A stretch of DNA of 64,000 nucleotides from Bacillota bacterium (GTDB taxonomy: Bacteria; Bacillota; Clostridia; Lachnospirales; Lachnospiraceae), in the NCBI GenBank assembly GCA_023390555.1, contig JAEWCQ010000015.1:1-64000 (forward strand), read 5' to 3'. Under the pieces are notes generated by a model. The model saw only the letters and a program-made list of their open reading frames with translations. It was not told where the DNA came from and made no database searches. Position 1 is the stretch's first letter. Every line of letters begins with the position of its first letter. The position numbers and the translations under genes were made by a program. Below, piece by piece: positions 32,193-40,504 of this stretch.

Positions 32193-33077
32193 TCAACCTC
32201 TTGGATGCGCTTTCAGATAAACCTCTCTGATCCGTGTCTGATTCAGCTGTGAATAAATCTGGGTTGTTGAGATGTCAGAATGCCCCAGCATTTCCTGAAC
32301 TGCCTTCAAATCGGCCCCGTTATTCACAAGATGGGCGGCAAAGGAATGACGCAGCGTATGCGGGGTAATGTCTGCCTCAATGCCGGCCTTGTTTCCGTAA
32401 TATTTGATTAGTTTCCAAAAACCCTGCCGGCTCATCGCCTGCCCTGAGCAATTGGTAAATAGCAGTTCACTGTTTTCATCGGTTACAAGTTTTTTTCTCC
32501 CGTTATCCATGTATTCATAAATCGCTTTTCTTGCGACTTCACCAAACGGGATGATTCTCTCTTTGTGTGCATCCGTACAGATGATATACTCCATATTCAG
32601 ATTGACATCCGATATCTTTAAGGCGATCAGTTCGGAAACCCGGATACCGGTCGCATATAACAGTTCCAGCATTGCCTTGTCACGAAGTTCTTTTGGTGTT
32701 CTTCCACTTGGCTGTTCGAGCAGACGTACTGTTTCCTCCGCGCTGAGCACCTCCGGAAGTTTCTTTTCAATATGAGGTGCCTTTAAATGAACAGAAATGT
32801 CCTGATGAATATAACCCTGCTGCAGCAAATAGCCGAAATACGCTTTTATGGACGCAATACTTCTCGATATGGTAGCGGGTTTCCTCCCGGCTTCCTTCAA
32901 TTGTCCTATGTAAGAAGCCAGATGTTCTTCCGTCATATCTTCTACTTCGAAAACAGCCCACTCATTGAGATAACTTTTTAATTTCCGCAAGTCTCTTTCA
33001 TAAGAAAGCTCTGTATTTTCTGATGTTCTCTTAACTTCATGCAGATACCTGATGAAGTCTTCCGTATCTAATCTCAT
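32193..33077 (-). CDS. xerD: Tyrosine recombinase XerD
   Basis: Resolves chromosome dimers at the dif site together with XerC. It has 294 residues. The N-terminal SAM-like DNA-binding domain covers about 1-95. The catalytic set is R146 (TGIRVSEL), K172, H240 and R243 (HTLRHSFAAHL), H266 (LGHSDIS) and Y275 (TQIYSQ). Length and motifs match XerD rather than a phage integrase. The order nudF-spoIIM-xerD is conserved in Clostridia. It has its own promoter with a perfect palindrome in the leader. Confidence 0.93.
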   Translation of the reverse strand: MRLDTEDFIRYLHEVKRTSENTELSYERDLRKLKSYLNEWAVFEVEDMTEEHLASYIGQLKEAGRKPATISRSIASIKAYFGYLLQQGYIHQDISVHLKAPHIEKKLPEVLSAEETVRLLEQPSGRTPKELRDKAMLELLYATGIRVSELIALKISDVNLNMEYIICTDAHKERIIPFGEVARKAIYEYMDNGRKKLVTDENSELLFTNCSGQAMSRQGFWKLIKYYGNKAGIEADITPHTLRHSFAAHLVNNGADLKAVQEMLGHSDISTTQIYSQLNQTRIREVYLKAHPRG

Positions 33078-33108
33078 AGCTGATCCATCCCAACGTATTT
33101 ACTAAACT

Positions 33109-33128
33109 ATTTTCTCTCCAGAGAAAAT
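33109..33128. repeat. Perfect palindrome in the xerD leader
   Basis: ATTTTCTCT and AGAGAAAAT (33109-33128) are exact complements around a CC centre. In the xerD message this forms a 9-bp hairpin between the promoter and the start codon. There is no T-tract, so it is not a terminator. Confidence 0.7.
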
Positions 33129-33155
33129 GCAGCAGAAAAAATGAATATATCTTTT

Positions 33156-33184
33156 ATTATACCGATTAGAAATCATAAAATCAA
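33156..33184 (-). promoter_or_regulatory. Promoter of xerD
   Basis: On the minus strand: -35 TTGATT (33184-33179), 17-bp spacer, -10 TATAAT (33161-33156). Confidence 0.65.
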
Positions 33185-33201
33185 ATGGTAAATCACATGA
33201 A

Positions 33202-33807
33202 TCAGAAAATTTTTATCACTTTCTTTAACAAAAATGGGTTAATATACGTTTCTGCCAGAATCCCCAGCAAAAAAATAGCGGCAATCAGTCCTGCAATCAG
33301 GAGAAACCAAAGTCGTTTGCGCTCCCCTTTTCCGGTCTGATAGATCTCCTTTGGCGCATGCAGCTGACTCAGTGTCTCCACGAGCAGCACATACATAACC
33401 ACGTAAAAAATGTACTGCGGAAACAGTGCAGTTCCAATCAGAAGAATTGCTCCGGCACCCAGATTCATGATACCGGATACACACAGGAAGCCCAGTATGC
33501 CGCCATTCCAGACAACAAACAAAATCTGAATCGGATACCAGAAACCGGTCATGCTCGCAAGTACCAGTATACCAAGAACCGGAACCCGGATTTCCAGAAT
33601 ATATGCGAGCAGGTCGGAAGCCTGGATTTTTGCATATTGGAACTGCTGTATGTAATAGGTGTTAAAGATTCCAAACTGTTCCAGCTTCTCTTTCCCGCAG
33701 ATATTGGCCAGCAGAATACCAACCAAAAAAGAACCAAAGAAAATATATTCCAGCCACTTTATTTTGGATACTTTCTTTGGTCGCGATAAATATTCTTTAA
33801 GTTTCAT
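33202..33807 (-). CDS. spoIIM: Stage II sporulation protein M
   Basis: Membrane scaffold of the SpoIID-SpoIIM-SpoIIP engulfment complex, which remodels septal peptidoglycan. It has 201 residues with about five membrane helices. Visible family segments are WLEYIFFGSFLVGILLAN at the first helix, NGGILGFLCV, and the C-terminal LAETYINPFLLKKV. Identification also leans on position: nudF-spoIIM-xerD is a standard clostridial block. SpoIID and SpoIIP are not encoded in this window. RBS is weak (GAATGGAAT). Confidence 0.88.
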   Translation of the reverse strand: MKLKEYLSRPKKVSKIKWLEYIFFGSFLVGILLANICGKEKLEQFGIFNTYYIQQFQYAKIQASDLLAYILEIRVPVLGILVLASMTGFWYPIQILFVVWNGGILGFLCVSGIMNLGAGAILLIGTALFPQYIFYVVMYVLLVETLSQLHAPKEIYQTGKGERKRLWFLLIAGLIAAIFLLGILAETYINPFLLKKVIKIF

Positions 33808-33832
33808 TCCATACTCTTGTCTTATTAAAATC

Positions 33833-34384
33833 TTAATCTAGCTTATGCTTTTTCTTATTGCAATATGCCAGAATACCGGCTACCGTCTTTGCGTCCTGTA
33901 TCGTACCGTTATATATCATCTCACACAGTTCTTCCGGATCATAGGCCTCTACTTCAATATCTTCGCCCTCATCCAGGTGTTGTGTTCCACGCTTTAAGCC
34001 TGTAGCAAGGTAAACATCGATAAATTCATCGCAAAATGCGACAGTCGTTCGCAAGGAGATCAGAAATTCAAGTGTATCGCTTTGATAGCCGGTCTCCTCT
34101 TCCAATTCCCTTGCCGCGCAGACTCCGGTATCCTCAGTGAGGCTGTCCCTGGAACCTGCGGGAATCTCCAGTGTCACCCTTTCCAATGCATTCCGGTATT
34201 GCCGAACCAGCAGAATCTTACCCTCTTCTGTTACCGGCACTACCGCGGCCGCACCCTTTCTGTGTGAAATGAAATCCCATTTTTCCACTTTTCCGTTCGG
34301 CAATTCCATATAATCAGAATAGACATCCAGAATTGCACCTTCGTGCTCGAGTACCCGTTTCATACGTTTGATTTTCTGTTCCAT
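33833..34384 (-). CDS. nudF: ADP-ribose pyrophosphatase (Nudix)
   Basis: Hydrolyses ADP-ribose to AMP and ribose 5-phosphate. It has 183 residues. The Nudix box is GSRDSLTEDTGVCAARELEE followed by ETGY, matching the GX5EX7REUXEEXGU pattern with a shifted first glutamate (G-x7-E region). The preceding VVPVTEEGKILLVRQYRNAL is typical of this subfamily. It probably heads the nudF-spoIIM unit: the gap to spoIIM is 25 nt. Confidence 0.9.
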   Translation of the reverse strand: MEQKIKRMKRVLEHEGAILDVYSDYMELPNGKVEKWDFISHRKGAAAVVPVTEEGKILLVRQYRNALERVTLEIPAGSRDSLTEDTGVCAARELEEETGYQSDTLEFLISLRTTVAFCDEFIDVYLATGLKRGTQHLDEGEDIEVEAYDPEELCEMIYNGTIQDAKTVAGILAYCNKKKHKLD

Positions 34385-34547
34385 TGCGACCTCTTTTTCT
34401 GTTTTCTATTTCTCTATTATTTTCCGTCTTCTTTTCCTTATTTTAACATAGTTTCCATTTTTCGAAAAGCTCCATTAAAAGTTTCAACTGATTCCATTAA
34501 ATTTTTATTAACTTTTCTCTAAATTTGTTTAATTTTTCGTTTCACAA

Positions 34548-34576
34548 TAGACACTGTTTCTATTCTGTACTATTAT
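34548..34576 (+). promoter_or_regulatory. Candidate promoter of the amidase-deacetylase gene
   Basis: TAGACA (34548-34553), 17-bp spacer, TATTAT (34571-34576): a sigma-A-like pair. No convincing sigma-E, F or G element was found in this 243-nt divergent gap, although a sporulation role is expected. Confidence 0.4.
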
Positions 34577-34627
34577 TAAATCTGTCAGCTTTGCTGATAA
34601 AAATATGAAATAGCGAGATGAAAATTT

Positions 34628-36241
34628 ATGAACTCCCAAAGAAAAAATCTTCGAAAAAAAAGACGCATCCGAAATATAATCTGCGGTATCTTCTGTTTAG
34701 TTCTTCTTATCATTACCGTAGTAATTATAAATTTACTGACGGGCGCTGTGAGCCGGCTAATTCCGGCACCCAAATCTCTGGATCATCTGGTTAGCCAGCT
34801 GACCAATTCCTCTTCCAAGGATGAGGATACCGAAACCGAGAACGAAATATCCGAACATGTATTTACCATATGTATCGATGCAGGACACGGAGGGAAAGAT
34901 AACGGCTCCGACAGCAACAAGCGGCTGGAAAAAGACGACAATCTGAACCTCGCCAAAAAAGTTGCCGCTTATCTTAAGAAAAAGGATATCAATGTTATTC
35001 TCACACGTGATGACGATACCTTCCTTTCCCTCTCAGAACGCTGTGCGGTCGCAAACGATGCAGATGCGGACTACTTTGTTTCTATCCACCGGAATAAGGG
35101 CGATGGTGCCGGTGTGGAAACCTGGATATACAGCGGAGCAAATGAGGAAACTGAGGCGCTTGCCACCAATATTTTAGATGAGCTCGAAAAAGCCGGTATT
35201 CAGAGGGACCGTGGTGTAAAAAAAGGAACCCAGAAGAGTTCCTCGAAGGATTACTATCTGAACAGCCATGCAAACATGCCTTCCTGTATTGTTGAACTTG
35301 GGTTCATCAACAATGCAACAGACAATCAGTTATTTGATGATAATCTGGAGTCCTACGCGGAATCCATCGGAGATGCAATCCTGGAAACATACGACTCCTA
35401 TCAGAGCAGTCACGCAACAAACCTCAATACAGAGTCACAGACAGAAACTCCGTCAGAAGCAGTCAGTGAGACAACCGAACAGCCTTCTGCCGCATCGGCT
35501 TCCGGTTCCACTTCTCACACGCTGAATAACACGCCGGTTGCGGATATTTCTTCCCTGGATACCACCACTCAGAACTGGGGACAGGGTTCCAATGTGGATG
35601 ATCAGAATCGGCCGGTATCCAGTATTTCCTTTCAGGAAAAGTACGGAAAGTACAATGCGAATTTTATTGGGGAAGGTGACCACACAATCTACCTGACGTT
35701 CGATGAAGGATATGAATACGGCTATACCGCTTCCATTCTGGATACTTTGAAAGAAAAAAAGGTACATGCCGTATTTTTTGTTACCGAACCATATGCAAAG
35801 GATGATGCCGCACTCGTACAGCGAATGATTGATGAAGGCCATACGGTCGGCAATCACAGTGTCACCCACCCTGCGGATGGGCTTCCCTCCGAATCCGTCG
35901 AGCAGCAGCAATTTGAAATCACGGACAATCACAAATACATCAAAGACAATTTTAACTACGACATGCACCTTTTCCGGTATCCGGCCGGCAAATTCAGTGA
36001 ACAGTCGCTCGCAATTGTAAACAACTGTAACTATAAAAGTGTATTCTGGAGTTTCGCCTATGTCGACTACGATGTGAACAATCAGCCTGATCAGACGGAA
36101 TCATTGAACAAATTAGTCAGCAAACTTCATTCAGGTGCAATTTATCTGCTTCACGGAGAATCAGCCACAAATGCAGCTATCCTCGGTTCCTTTATCGATC
36201 AGGCCAGAGCGGCCGGATATACATTTGCCTTATTCGACTAA
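34628..36241 (+). CDS. Amidase_3 (CwlD-like) fused to PdaA-like polysaccharide deacetylase
   Basis: 537 residues: a membrane anchor (about 15-38), an N-acetylmuramoyl-L-alanine amidase domain (about 78-255), a low-complexity Ser/Thr/Glu linker (about 258-330) and a NodB-type deacetylase (about 350-537). The amidase keeps zinc ligands H87, E101 and H154 and catalytic E223 (VELGFIN). The deacetylase shows TFDEGYE (D359), H410 and H414 in NHSVTHP, RYPAGKFS (R450), FAYVDYDV and LLHGES (H509), the PdaA pattern rather than generic NodB. In Bacillus CwlD and PdaA are separate and act in order to make cortex muramic-delta-lactam. Here both are on one chain. RBS is weak. Confidence 0.88.
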   Translation: MNSQRKNLRKKRRIRNIICGIFCLVLLIITVVIINLLTGAVSRLIPAPKSLDHLVSQLTNSSSKDEDTETENEISEHVFTICIDAGHGGKDNGSDSNKRLEKDDNLNLAKKVAAYLKKKDINVILTRDDDTFLSLSERCAVANDADADYFVSIHRNKGDGAGVETWIYSGANEETEALATNILDELEKAGIQRDRGVKKGTQKSSSKDYYLNSHANMPSCIVELGFINNATDNQLFDDNLESYAESIGDAILETYDSYQSSHATNLNTESQTETPSEAVSETTEQPSAASASGSTSHTLNNTPVADISSLDTTTQNWGQGSNVDDQNRPVSSISFQEKYGKYNANFIGEGDHTIYLTFDEGYEYGYTASILDTLKEKKVHAVFFVTEPYAKDDAALVQRMIDEGHTVGNHSVTHPADGLPSESVEQQQFEITDNHKYIKDNFNYDMHLFRYPAGKFSEQSLAIVNNCNYKSVFWSFAYVDYDVNNQPDQTESLNKLVSKLHSGAIYLLHGESATNAAILGSFIDQARAAGYTFALFD

Positions 36242-36306
36242 GCCAGCTTTAGACTTATCAGCCAAAAAATTGCCTCTTGCTGCAATCAACTCTTTTGAAA
36301 CCAAAA

Positions 36307-36350
36307 CAGAGATGCGAATGATTTCCTCGCATCTCTGTTTTTATTTTATT
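36307..36350 (+). terminator. Terminator of the amidase-deacetylase gene
   Basis: CAGAGATGCGA (36307-36317) and TCGCATCTCTG (36327-36337) form an 11-bp stem followed by TTTTTATTTTATT. Between here and 36500 I see no gene; a GC-rich hairpin GCGCGAAGCTGCGC lies at about 36479-36492. Confidence 0.88.
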
Positions 36351-36499
36351 CCGTATGAAAAGCACCATCCTGATCCGCTCAGACACCATTCCATAGAACT
36401 CTATTTATCTGCCAAAAATAAAAGTGTACTTCGTAAACTCCCGCATTCTACTACTCGAACGTACAGCTTTTGTTCTGCGCGCGAAGCTGCGCATCTAAA

Positions 36500-36567
36500 T
36501 TTTATTCTATAGGAAATCACTGCCTTCATACGTCTATGTAACAAGGTCTTGCTATAGAACAAAAAAG
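36500..36567. repeat. Intergenic repeat, copy A
   Basis: 68 bp bounded by near-inverted ends TTTTATTCTATAGGAAA (36500-36516) and, at the other side, TTGCTATAGAACAAAA. The inner segment AACAAGGTCTT and the flanking TATAGAA plus A-run recur in copy B at 49600-49696. On the minus strand the element begins within the T-tract of the rny terminator. Confidence 0.6.
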
Positions 36568-36609
36568 ACAGTCAAATGATGTAAACACTAGGAATACATC
36601 TTATCTGAC
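36561..36609 (-). terminator. Terminator of rny
   Basis: On the minus strand a stem of about 12 bp with a bulge (36609-36595 with 36583-36571) is followed by TGTCTTTTTT. The T-tract is also the edge of repeat copy A. Confidence 0.6.
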
Positions 36610-36634
36610 CATCTTTTTATTAAAGATAAAATCG

Positions 36635-38176
36635 CTATTTCGCGTAATCTACTACTCTTGATTCACGAATAACATTTACTTTTATCTGACCCGGATATTC
36701 CAGCTCAGATTCAATCTGCTTTGAAATATCGCGCGCTAATAATACCATGTCGGCATCACTAACCTGATCAGGAACTACCATAATACGAATCTCTCTACCC
36801 GCCTGTATTGCAAAAGACTTCTCTACACCCTTGAAACTATTGGTAATATCTTCTAACTGTTTTAATCTGTTTGAATAGGTTTCCATCGTTTCTCTTCTTG
36901 CACCCGGTCTTGCAGCGCTGATTGTATCAGCAGCCTGTACCAGACATGCGATCAGAGATTCCGGTTCCACATCACCGTGATGTGCCTCTACTGCATTGAT
37001 AATCAATGGTGATTCTTTGTATTTTCTACACAAATCCACACCAATCTGAATATGTGAACCCTCGATTTCATGATCCACAGATTTACCGATATCATGCAAT
37101 AATCCGGCACGTTTTGCAGTTCTGACGTCAACACCGACCTCTGCGGCCAATAATCCGGAAAGCTGTGCAACTTCAATTGAATGCTTTAACGCATTCTGTC
37201 CATAGCTGGTACGGAATTTCATTCTTCCGAGTAACTTTACAAGTTCCGGATGAATTCCATGTACGCCAACTTCCAAAGTGGCAGCCTCTCCTTCTTCACG
37301 AATCATCGTCTCTACTTCTTTTTGTGCCTTCTCAACCATTTCTTCGATTCTTGCCGGGTGTATACGTCCATCGACAATCAGTTTCTCCAATGCGATACGC
37401 GCAATTTCCCGACGAATCGGATCAAATCCGGAAAGAATAACCGCTTCCGGTGTATCATCAATAATCAGATCCACACCTGTCATCGTCTCTAAGGTACGTA
37501 TGTTACGACCCTCACGACCGATGATTCTTCCCTTCATCTCATCGTTTGGAAGCTGTACAACTGAAATCGTAGTCTCAGCAACATGATCTGCGGCACATTT
37601 TTGAATGGCAGTGACCACATATTCTTTTGCTTTCTTTCCAGCTTCCTCTTTTGCCTGATTCTCCAACTCTTTGATAAGTTTGGCCGTATCAAGCTTTACA
37701 TCATCTTCAACAGTTTTTAATAGATATTCTTTTGCCTGTTCGGAGGTAAAACCTGAGATTCTTTCTAGTTCCCGTACGCGCTCTTCATGGAGCTTTGTAA
37801 TTTCAGCTTTTTGTCGGTTAATTTCTTCTTCCTTCGCAGCAAACCCCGCTTCTTTCTTTTCGATCGATTCTAACTTCTTATCAAGATTCGATTCCTTCTG
37901 CTCGACTCTCCGTTCATTACGTTGAATCTCTGCTCTTCGCTCTTTGATCTCTTTATCGAGTTCATTTTTTGTGCGAATGGACTCTTCCTTGACTTCGAGT
38001 AAAGATTCTCTCTTCTTAGTCTCAGCGGTCTTCACGGCTTCATCTATTATCTCTCTTGCTTTTTCTTCTGCACTTCCGATTTTTGCAGCGGATACCTTTT
38101 TCTGGTATGCAGTAGTGGCAAAGTAAGTAACAGGTACAGCAATAATTAACGTGACGATTGCGATAACTACTTGCAC
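36635..38176 (-). CDS. rny: Ribonuclease Y
   Basis: Membrane-tethered endoribonuclease that starts mRNA decay. It has 513 residues. An N-terminal membrane helix (1-22) is followed by a long coiled coil (about 30-200), a KH domain with GRIIGREGRNIRTLE, and an HD domain with LLHDIGKSVDHE, where the HD pair binds metal. The start is GTG at 38176, with GGAGG 7 nt upstream. That Shine-Dalgarno lies in a small palindrome. The gene is monocistronic, with a terminator at 36561. Confidence 0.96.
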   Translation of the reverse strand: MQVVIAIVTLIIAVPVTYFATTAYQKKVSAAKIGSAEEKAREIIDEAVKTAETKKRESLLEVKEESIRTKNELDKEIKERRAEIQRNERRVEQKESNLDKKLESIEKKEAGFAAKEEEINRQKAEITKLHEERVRELERISGFTSEQAKEYLLKTVEDDVKLDTAKLIKELENQAKEEAGKKAKEYVVTAIQKCAADHVAETTISVVQLPNDEMKGRIIGREGRNIRTLETMTGVDLIIDDTPEAVILSGFDPIRREIARIALEKLIVDGRIHPARIEEMVEKAQKEVETMIREEGEAATLEVGVHGIHPELVKLLGRMKFRTSYGQNALKHSIEVAQLSGLLAAEVGVDVRTAKRAGLLHDIGKSVDHEIEGSHIQIGVDLCRKYKESPLIINAVEAHHGDVEPESLIACLVQAADTISAARPGARRETMETYSNRLKQLEDITNSFKGVEKSFAIQAGREIRIMVVPDQVSDADMVLLARDISKQIESELEYPGQIKVNVIRESRVVDYAK

Positions 38177-38189
38177 AGGAGCACCTCCT
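38177..38189 (-). promoter_or_regulatory. rny ribosome binding site inside a palindrome
   Basis: On the minus strand AGGAG-GTG-CTCCT directly precedes the GTG start. The 5-bp arms can pair with each other, hiding the Shine-Dalgarno. A -10-like TATAAT lies farther upstream at about 38215, without a convincing -35. Auto-control is inferred. Confidence 0.4.
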
Positions 38190-38279
38190 TTATTTAATTT
38201 TCATTGTACATATTATAACAAAAATTACTCATTCATCTGTCATAAATAACAATATATAAATTTTATACTTAAATCAAAA

Positions 38280-38891
38280 TTATGTCAAGTAGTCTGAACA
38301 TTTCATTGCACGCAAAACGTCTTCACTACGAAATCCTCTTCGCAGTAAAAAAGCATATACTTTTCGCCGTTCCGAATCGTCCGCAATGCCAAAGTGATAA
38401 TTTTTTTTCTCCAGAAGCCTTCGAATCATCTGCTGTTCATCTGCCTCATATGTATCTGCAAAGGCCTGTTCAATCCATGATTTTGCTACTCCTTTTGCGA
38501 GAAGATCCATTGTGATACGCTTTCTGCTTCTCGTATCCTGATAAGCACGGACAAAATTCTGTGCGTAGCGCAGATCATCCAGATAATGATATCCTGTGAC
38601 ATAGGCAATCGCTGCATCAATTGCTTTCTCCGGATATTCACTTTCCATCAGCTTGTCACGCAGTTTCTTTTCGGTCCAGTCTTTCTTTTCCAGTAAGTGC
38701 ATTGCCCGTTTCACCGCACGCTTCTCCAGAACCTCGATCTCGATCCTGTCAAATAATTCATCTGAGAGATACATGCCTTGCTTGAGCTGACAGGTGCGCA
38801 AATCTGCTGCATAAAGATTCCACACCGTGCCATTATCCAGGAGCACTTTATAACGCTTCTTCTTATACTCCGAAATCGATTCTATCTGCAT
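38280..38891 (-). CDS. recX: Regulatory protein RecX
   Basis: Modulates RecA filaments. It has 203 residues made of three-helix repeats. Typical segments are ALHLLEKKDWTEKKLRDKL-like (here AMHLLEKKDWTEKKLRDKL), YLDDLRYAQNFVRAY, and RKRITMDLLAKGV. It begins 3 nt after the recA stop, so RecA and RecX are made from one LexA-controlled message, the usual arrangement. Confidence 0.93.
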   Translation of the reverse strand: MQIESISEYKKKRYKVLLDNGTVWNLYAADLRTCQLKQGMYLSDELFDRIEIEVLEKRAVKRAMHLLEKKDWTEKKLRDKLMESEYPEKAIDAAIAYVTGYHYLDDLRYAQNFVRAYQDTRSRKRITMDLLAKGVAKSWIEQAFADTYEADEQQMIRRLLEKKNYHFGIADDSERRKVYAFLLRRGFRSEDVLRAMKCSDYLT

Positions 38892-38894
38892 GTG

Positions 38895-39947
38895 TTATTC
38901 TTTTTCCTTTGCAGCTTCCACCTGCGGCTCCTCCGGCACTTCACCGCCCATACCGTAATGTGCACGTACCTTCGTCTCGATTTCTTCGCAGACAGCCTTA
39001 TTCTCCTTCAGATATCCCTTCGCGTTCTCGCGTCCTTGTCCAATCTTATCTCCGTTGTATGCATACCATGCACCCGATTTATTGACGATTCCAACCTCCG
39101 CAGCCAAATCCAGAATATCTCCTTCTCTGGAGATTCCCTCTCCGAACATGATATCGAATTCCGCCTCTTTGAAAGGAGGTGCGATCTTATTCTTTACAAC
39201 TTTGATTCTGGTACGGTTTCCAACGACCTCTCCGCCCTGCTTTAAAGCCTCAATTCTGCGCACATCCAGACGCACGGAAGAGTAGAATTTCAGTGCCCGT
39301 CCGCCGGTGGTCGTTTCCGGATTACCGAACATGATTCCCACTTTCTCTCGAAGCTGATTGATAAAAATGACAATACAGTTCGACTTGCTGATGACAGCCG
39401 TCAATTTACGAAGTGCCTGTGACATCAGACGAGCCTGCAGACCCACATGGGCATCTCCCATGTCTCCGTCGATCTCCGCCTTCGGAACAAGGGCCGCAAC
39501 AGAGTCCACAATTACAATATCCACAGCTCCCGAACGAACCATCGTTTCTGTAATCTCCAGTGCCTGTTCTCCATTATCCGGCTGTGAAATATAAAGATTA
39601 TCAATATCCACTCCAATTTTTTTGGCGTAGGCAGGGTCGAGGGCATGCTCTGCATCAATAAATCCAGCAATTCCGCCTACCCGCTGTACTTCTGCAACTG
39701 CATGAAGTGCAACGGTTGTCTTACCACTCGACTCAGGTCCGTAAATCTCTATGATTCTTCCTTTCGGAAGTCCTCCAAGCCCCAGTGCGATATCCAGACT
39801 TAACGAACCGGTAGGAACTGTCTCCACATTCATGTTGGCACTTTCATCGCCAAGCTTCATCACCGATCCCTTTCCGTACTGCTTCTCAATCTGCGAAATT
39901 GCTGCATCTAATGCTCTTAATTTATCTTCTCTTGATTCCTTTGCCAT
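38895..39947 (-). CDS. recA: Recombinase RecA
   Basis: Strand-exchange protein and SOS co-protease, 350 residues. Walker A is GPESSGKTT, and the following EHALDPAYAKKIGVD, VDSVAALVPKAEIDGDMGD and INQLREKVG segments are canonical. The C-terminus is acidic (QVEAAKEKE). I start at the ATG at 39947: GGAGG lies just upstream, overlapping an earlier in-frame ATG at 39959 that has no RBS of its own. A LexA-type box is 14 bp upstream of the start. Confidence 0.97.
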   Translation of the reverse strand: MAKESREDKLRALDAAISQIEKQYGKGSVMKLGDESANMNVETVPTGSLSLDIALGLGGLPKGRIIEIYGPESSGKTTVALHAVAEVQRVGGIAGFIDAEHALDPAYAKKIGVDIDNLYISQPDNGEQALEITETMVRSGAVDIVIVDSVAALVPKAEIDGDMGDAHVGLQARLMSQALRKLTAVISKSNCIVIFINQLREKVGIMFGNPETTTGGRALKFYSSVRLDVRRIEALKQGGEVVGNRTRIKVVKNKIAPPFKEAEFDIMFGEGISREGDILDLAAEVGIVNKSGAWYAYNGDKIGQGRENAKGYLKENKAVCEEIETKVRAHYGMGGEVPEEPQVEAAKEKE

Positions 39948-39960
39948 TTTTTCCTCCATG

Positions 39961-39974
39961 CGAACTTATGTTCG
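39961..39974. promoter_or_regulatory. LexA (SOS) box of recA
   Basis: CGAACTTATGTTCG matches the Gram-positive LexA consensus CGAAC-N4-GTTCG. It lies downstream of the promoter, about 8 to 21 nt into the predicted message, so LexA would block elongation or early clearance. Confidence 0.85.
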
Positions 39975-39988
39975 TTTTTTCTGTTCTA

Positions 39989-40017
39989 ATAGTAGTATAC
40001 TTCTCTCAAAAAGTCAA
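39989..40017 (-). promoter_or_regulatory. Promoter of recA-recX
   Basis: On the minus strand: -35 TTGACT (40017-40012), 17-bp spacer, -10 TACTAT (39994-39989). Confidence 0.7.
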
Positions 40018-40070
40018 TATCATTTTGTAGAAATTATTTTCATTCGGGGATTTCAAATATAAGAATAATG

Positions 40071-40103
40071 AAAAAAGAACAGTTGGTGAATTCCAACTGT
40101 TCT
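40071..40103 (-). terminator. Terminator of the 40142-40327 regulator gene
   Basis: AGAACAGTTGG and CCAACTGTTCT (40076-40086 and 40093-40103) form a perfect 11-bp stem. T6 follows on the minus strand. Confidence 0.88.
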
Positions 40104-40141
40104 CAGTATAAATTGCAGGATGCGCTTCGTCAATAGGAAGT

Positions 40142-40327
40142 TTACAATTCAAGTATCTGTCGTATCTTGTCGACGTATTTTTCACCTGTGCGCTCCCCGT
40201 ACATAATATGATTGATATACTGGGGGCTTGTCCCGACCAGTTCCGCGAGTTCCTCCTGTTTCATTTCCAGTTCAACCAGACGCAGCTTCATGGATTTCCC
40301 AAACGGTGTCAGTCTTCTCTTTCCCAT
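40142..40327 (-). CDS. Small XRE-family DNA-binding protein
   Basis: A 61-residue protein that is almost entirely one XRE-type helix-turn-helix, with QEELAELVGTSPQYINHIM as the core (residues 24-42). It has no effector domain. It is divergent from another XRE gene at 40505 across a repeat-rich region. Both the lack of other genes nearby and the size suggest an auto-regulated switch or a remnant of an accessory module. The target genes are unknown. RBS GGAGG (40335-40331 on the minus strand) precedes the ATG. Confidence 0.8.
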   Translation of the reverse strand: MGKRRLTPFGKSMKLRLVELEMKQEELAELVGTSPQYINHIMYGERTGEKYVDKIRQILEL

Positions 40328-40360
40328 ATTTCCTCCCCTCGCCCTAATTTCAATTCCGGC

Positions 40361-40466
40361 ATTGTGAATCTCTTTTCCATGATGTATAATAGTTCTATTA
40401 CTTTATATAAGTAAATTATATTTTACATATGTGAATTTGTCAATTTAGAATACACATTTGTGAATT
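40361..40466. promoter_or_regulatory. Divergent control region with three TGTGAAT repeats
   Basis: TTGTGAAT or ATGTGAAT occurs at 40362-40369, 40429-40436 and 40458-40465, all on the plus strand; the last two extend to ACATNTGTGAATT (40425-40437, 40454-40466). A promoter for the rightward gene, TTTACA-N18-TAGAAT (40422-40451), overlaps the middle copy and abuts the third. They are good operator candidates for one or both flanking XRE proteins. Confidence 0.5.
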
Positions 40467-40504
40467 ATATATAGAGCAATTTTTTGCTCATGAAGGAGAG
40501 TGTT

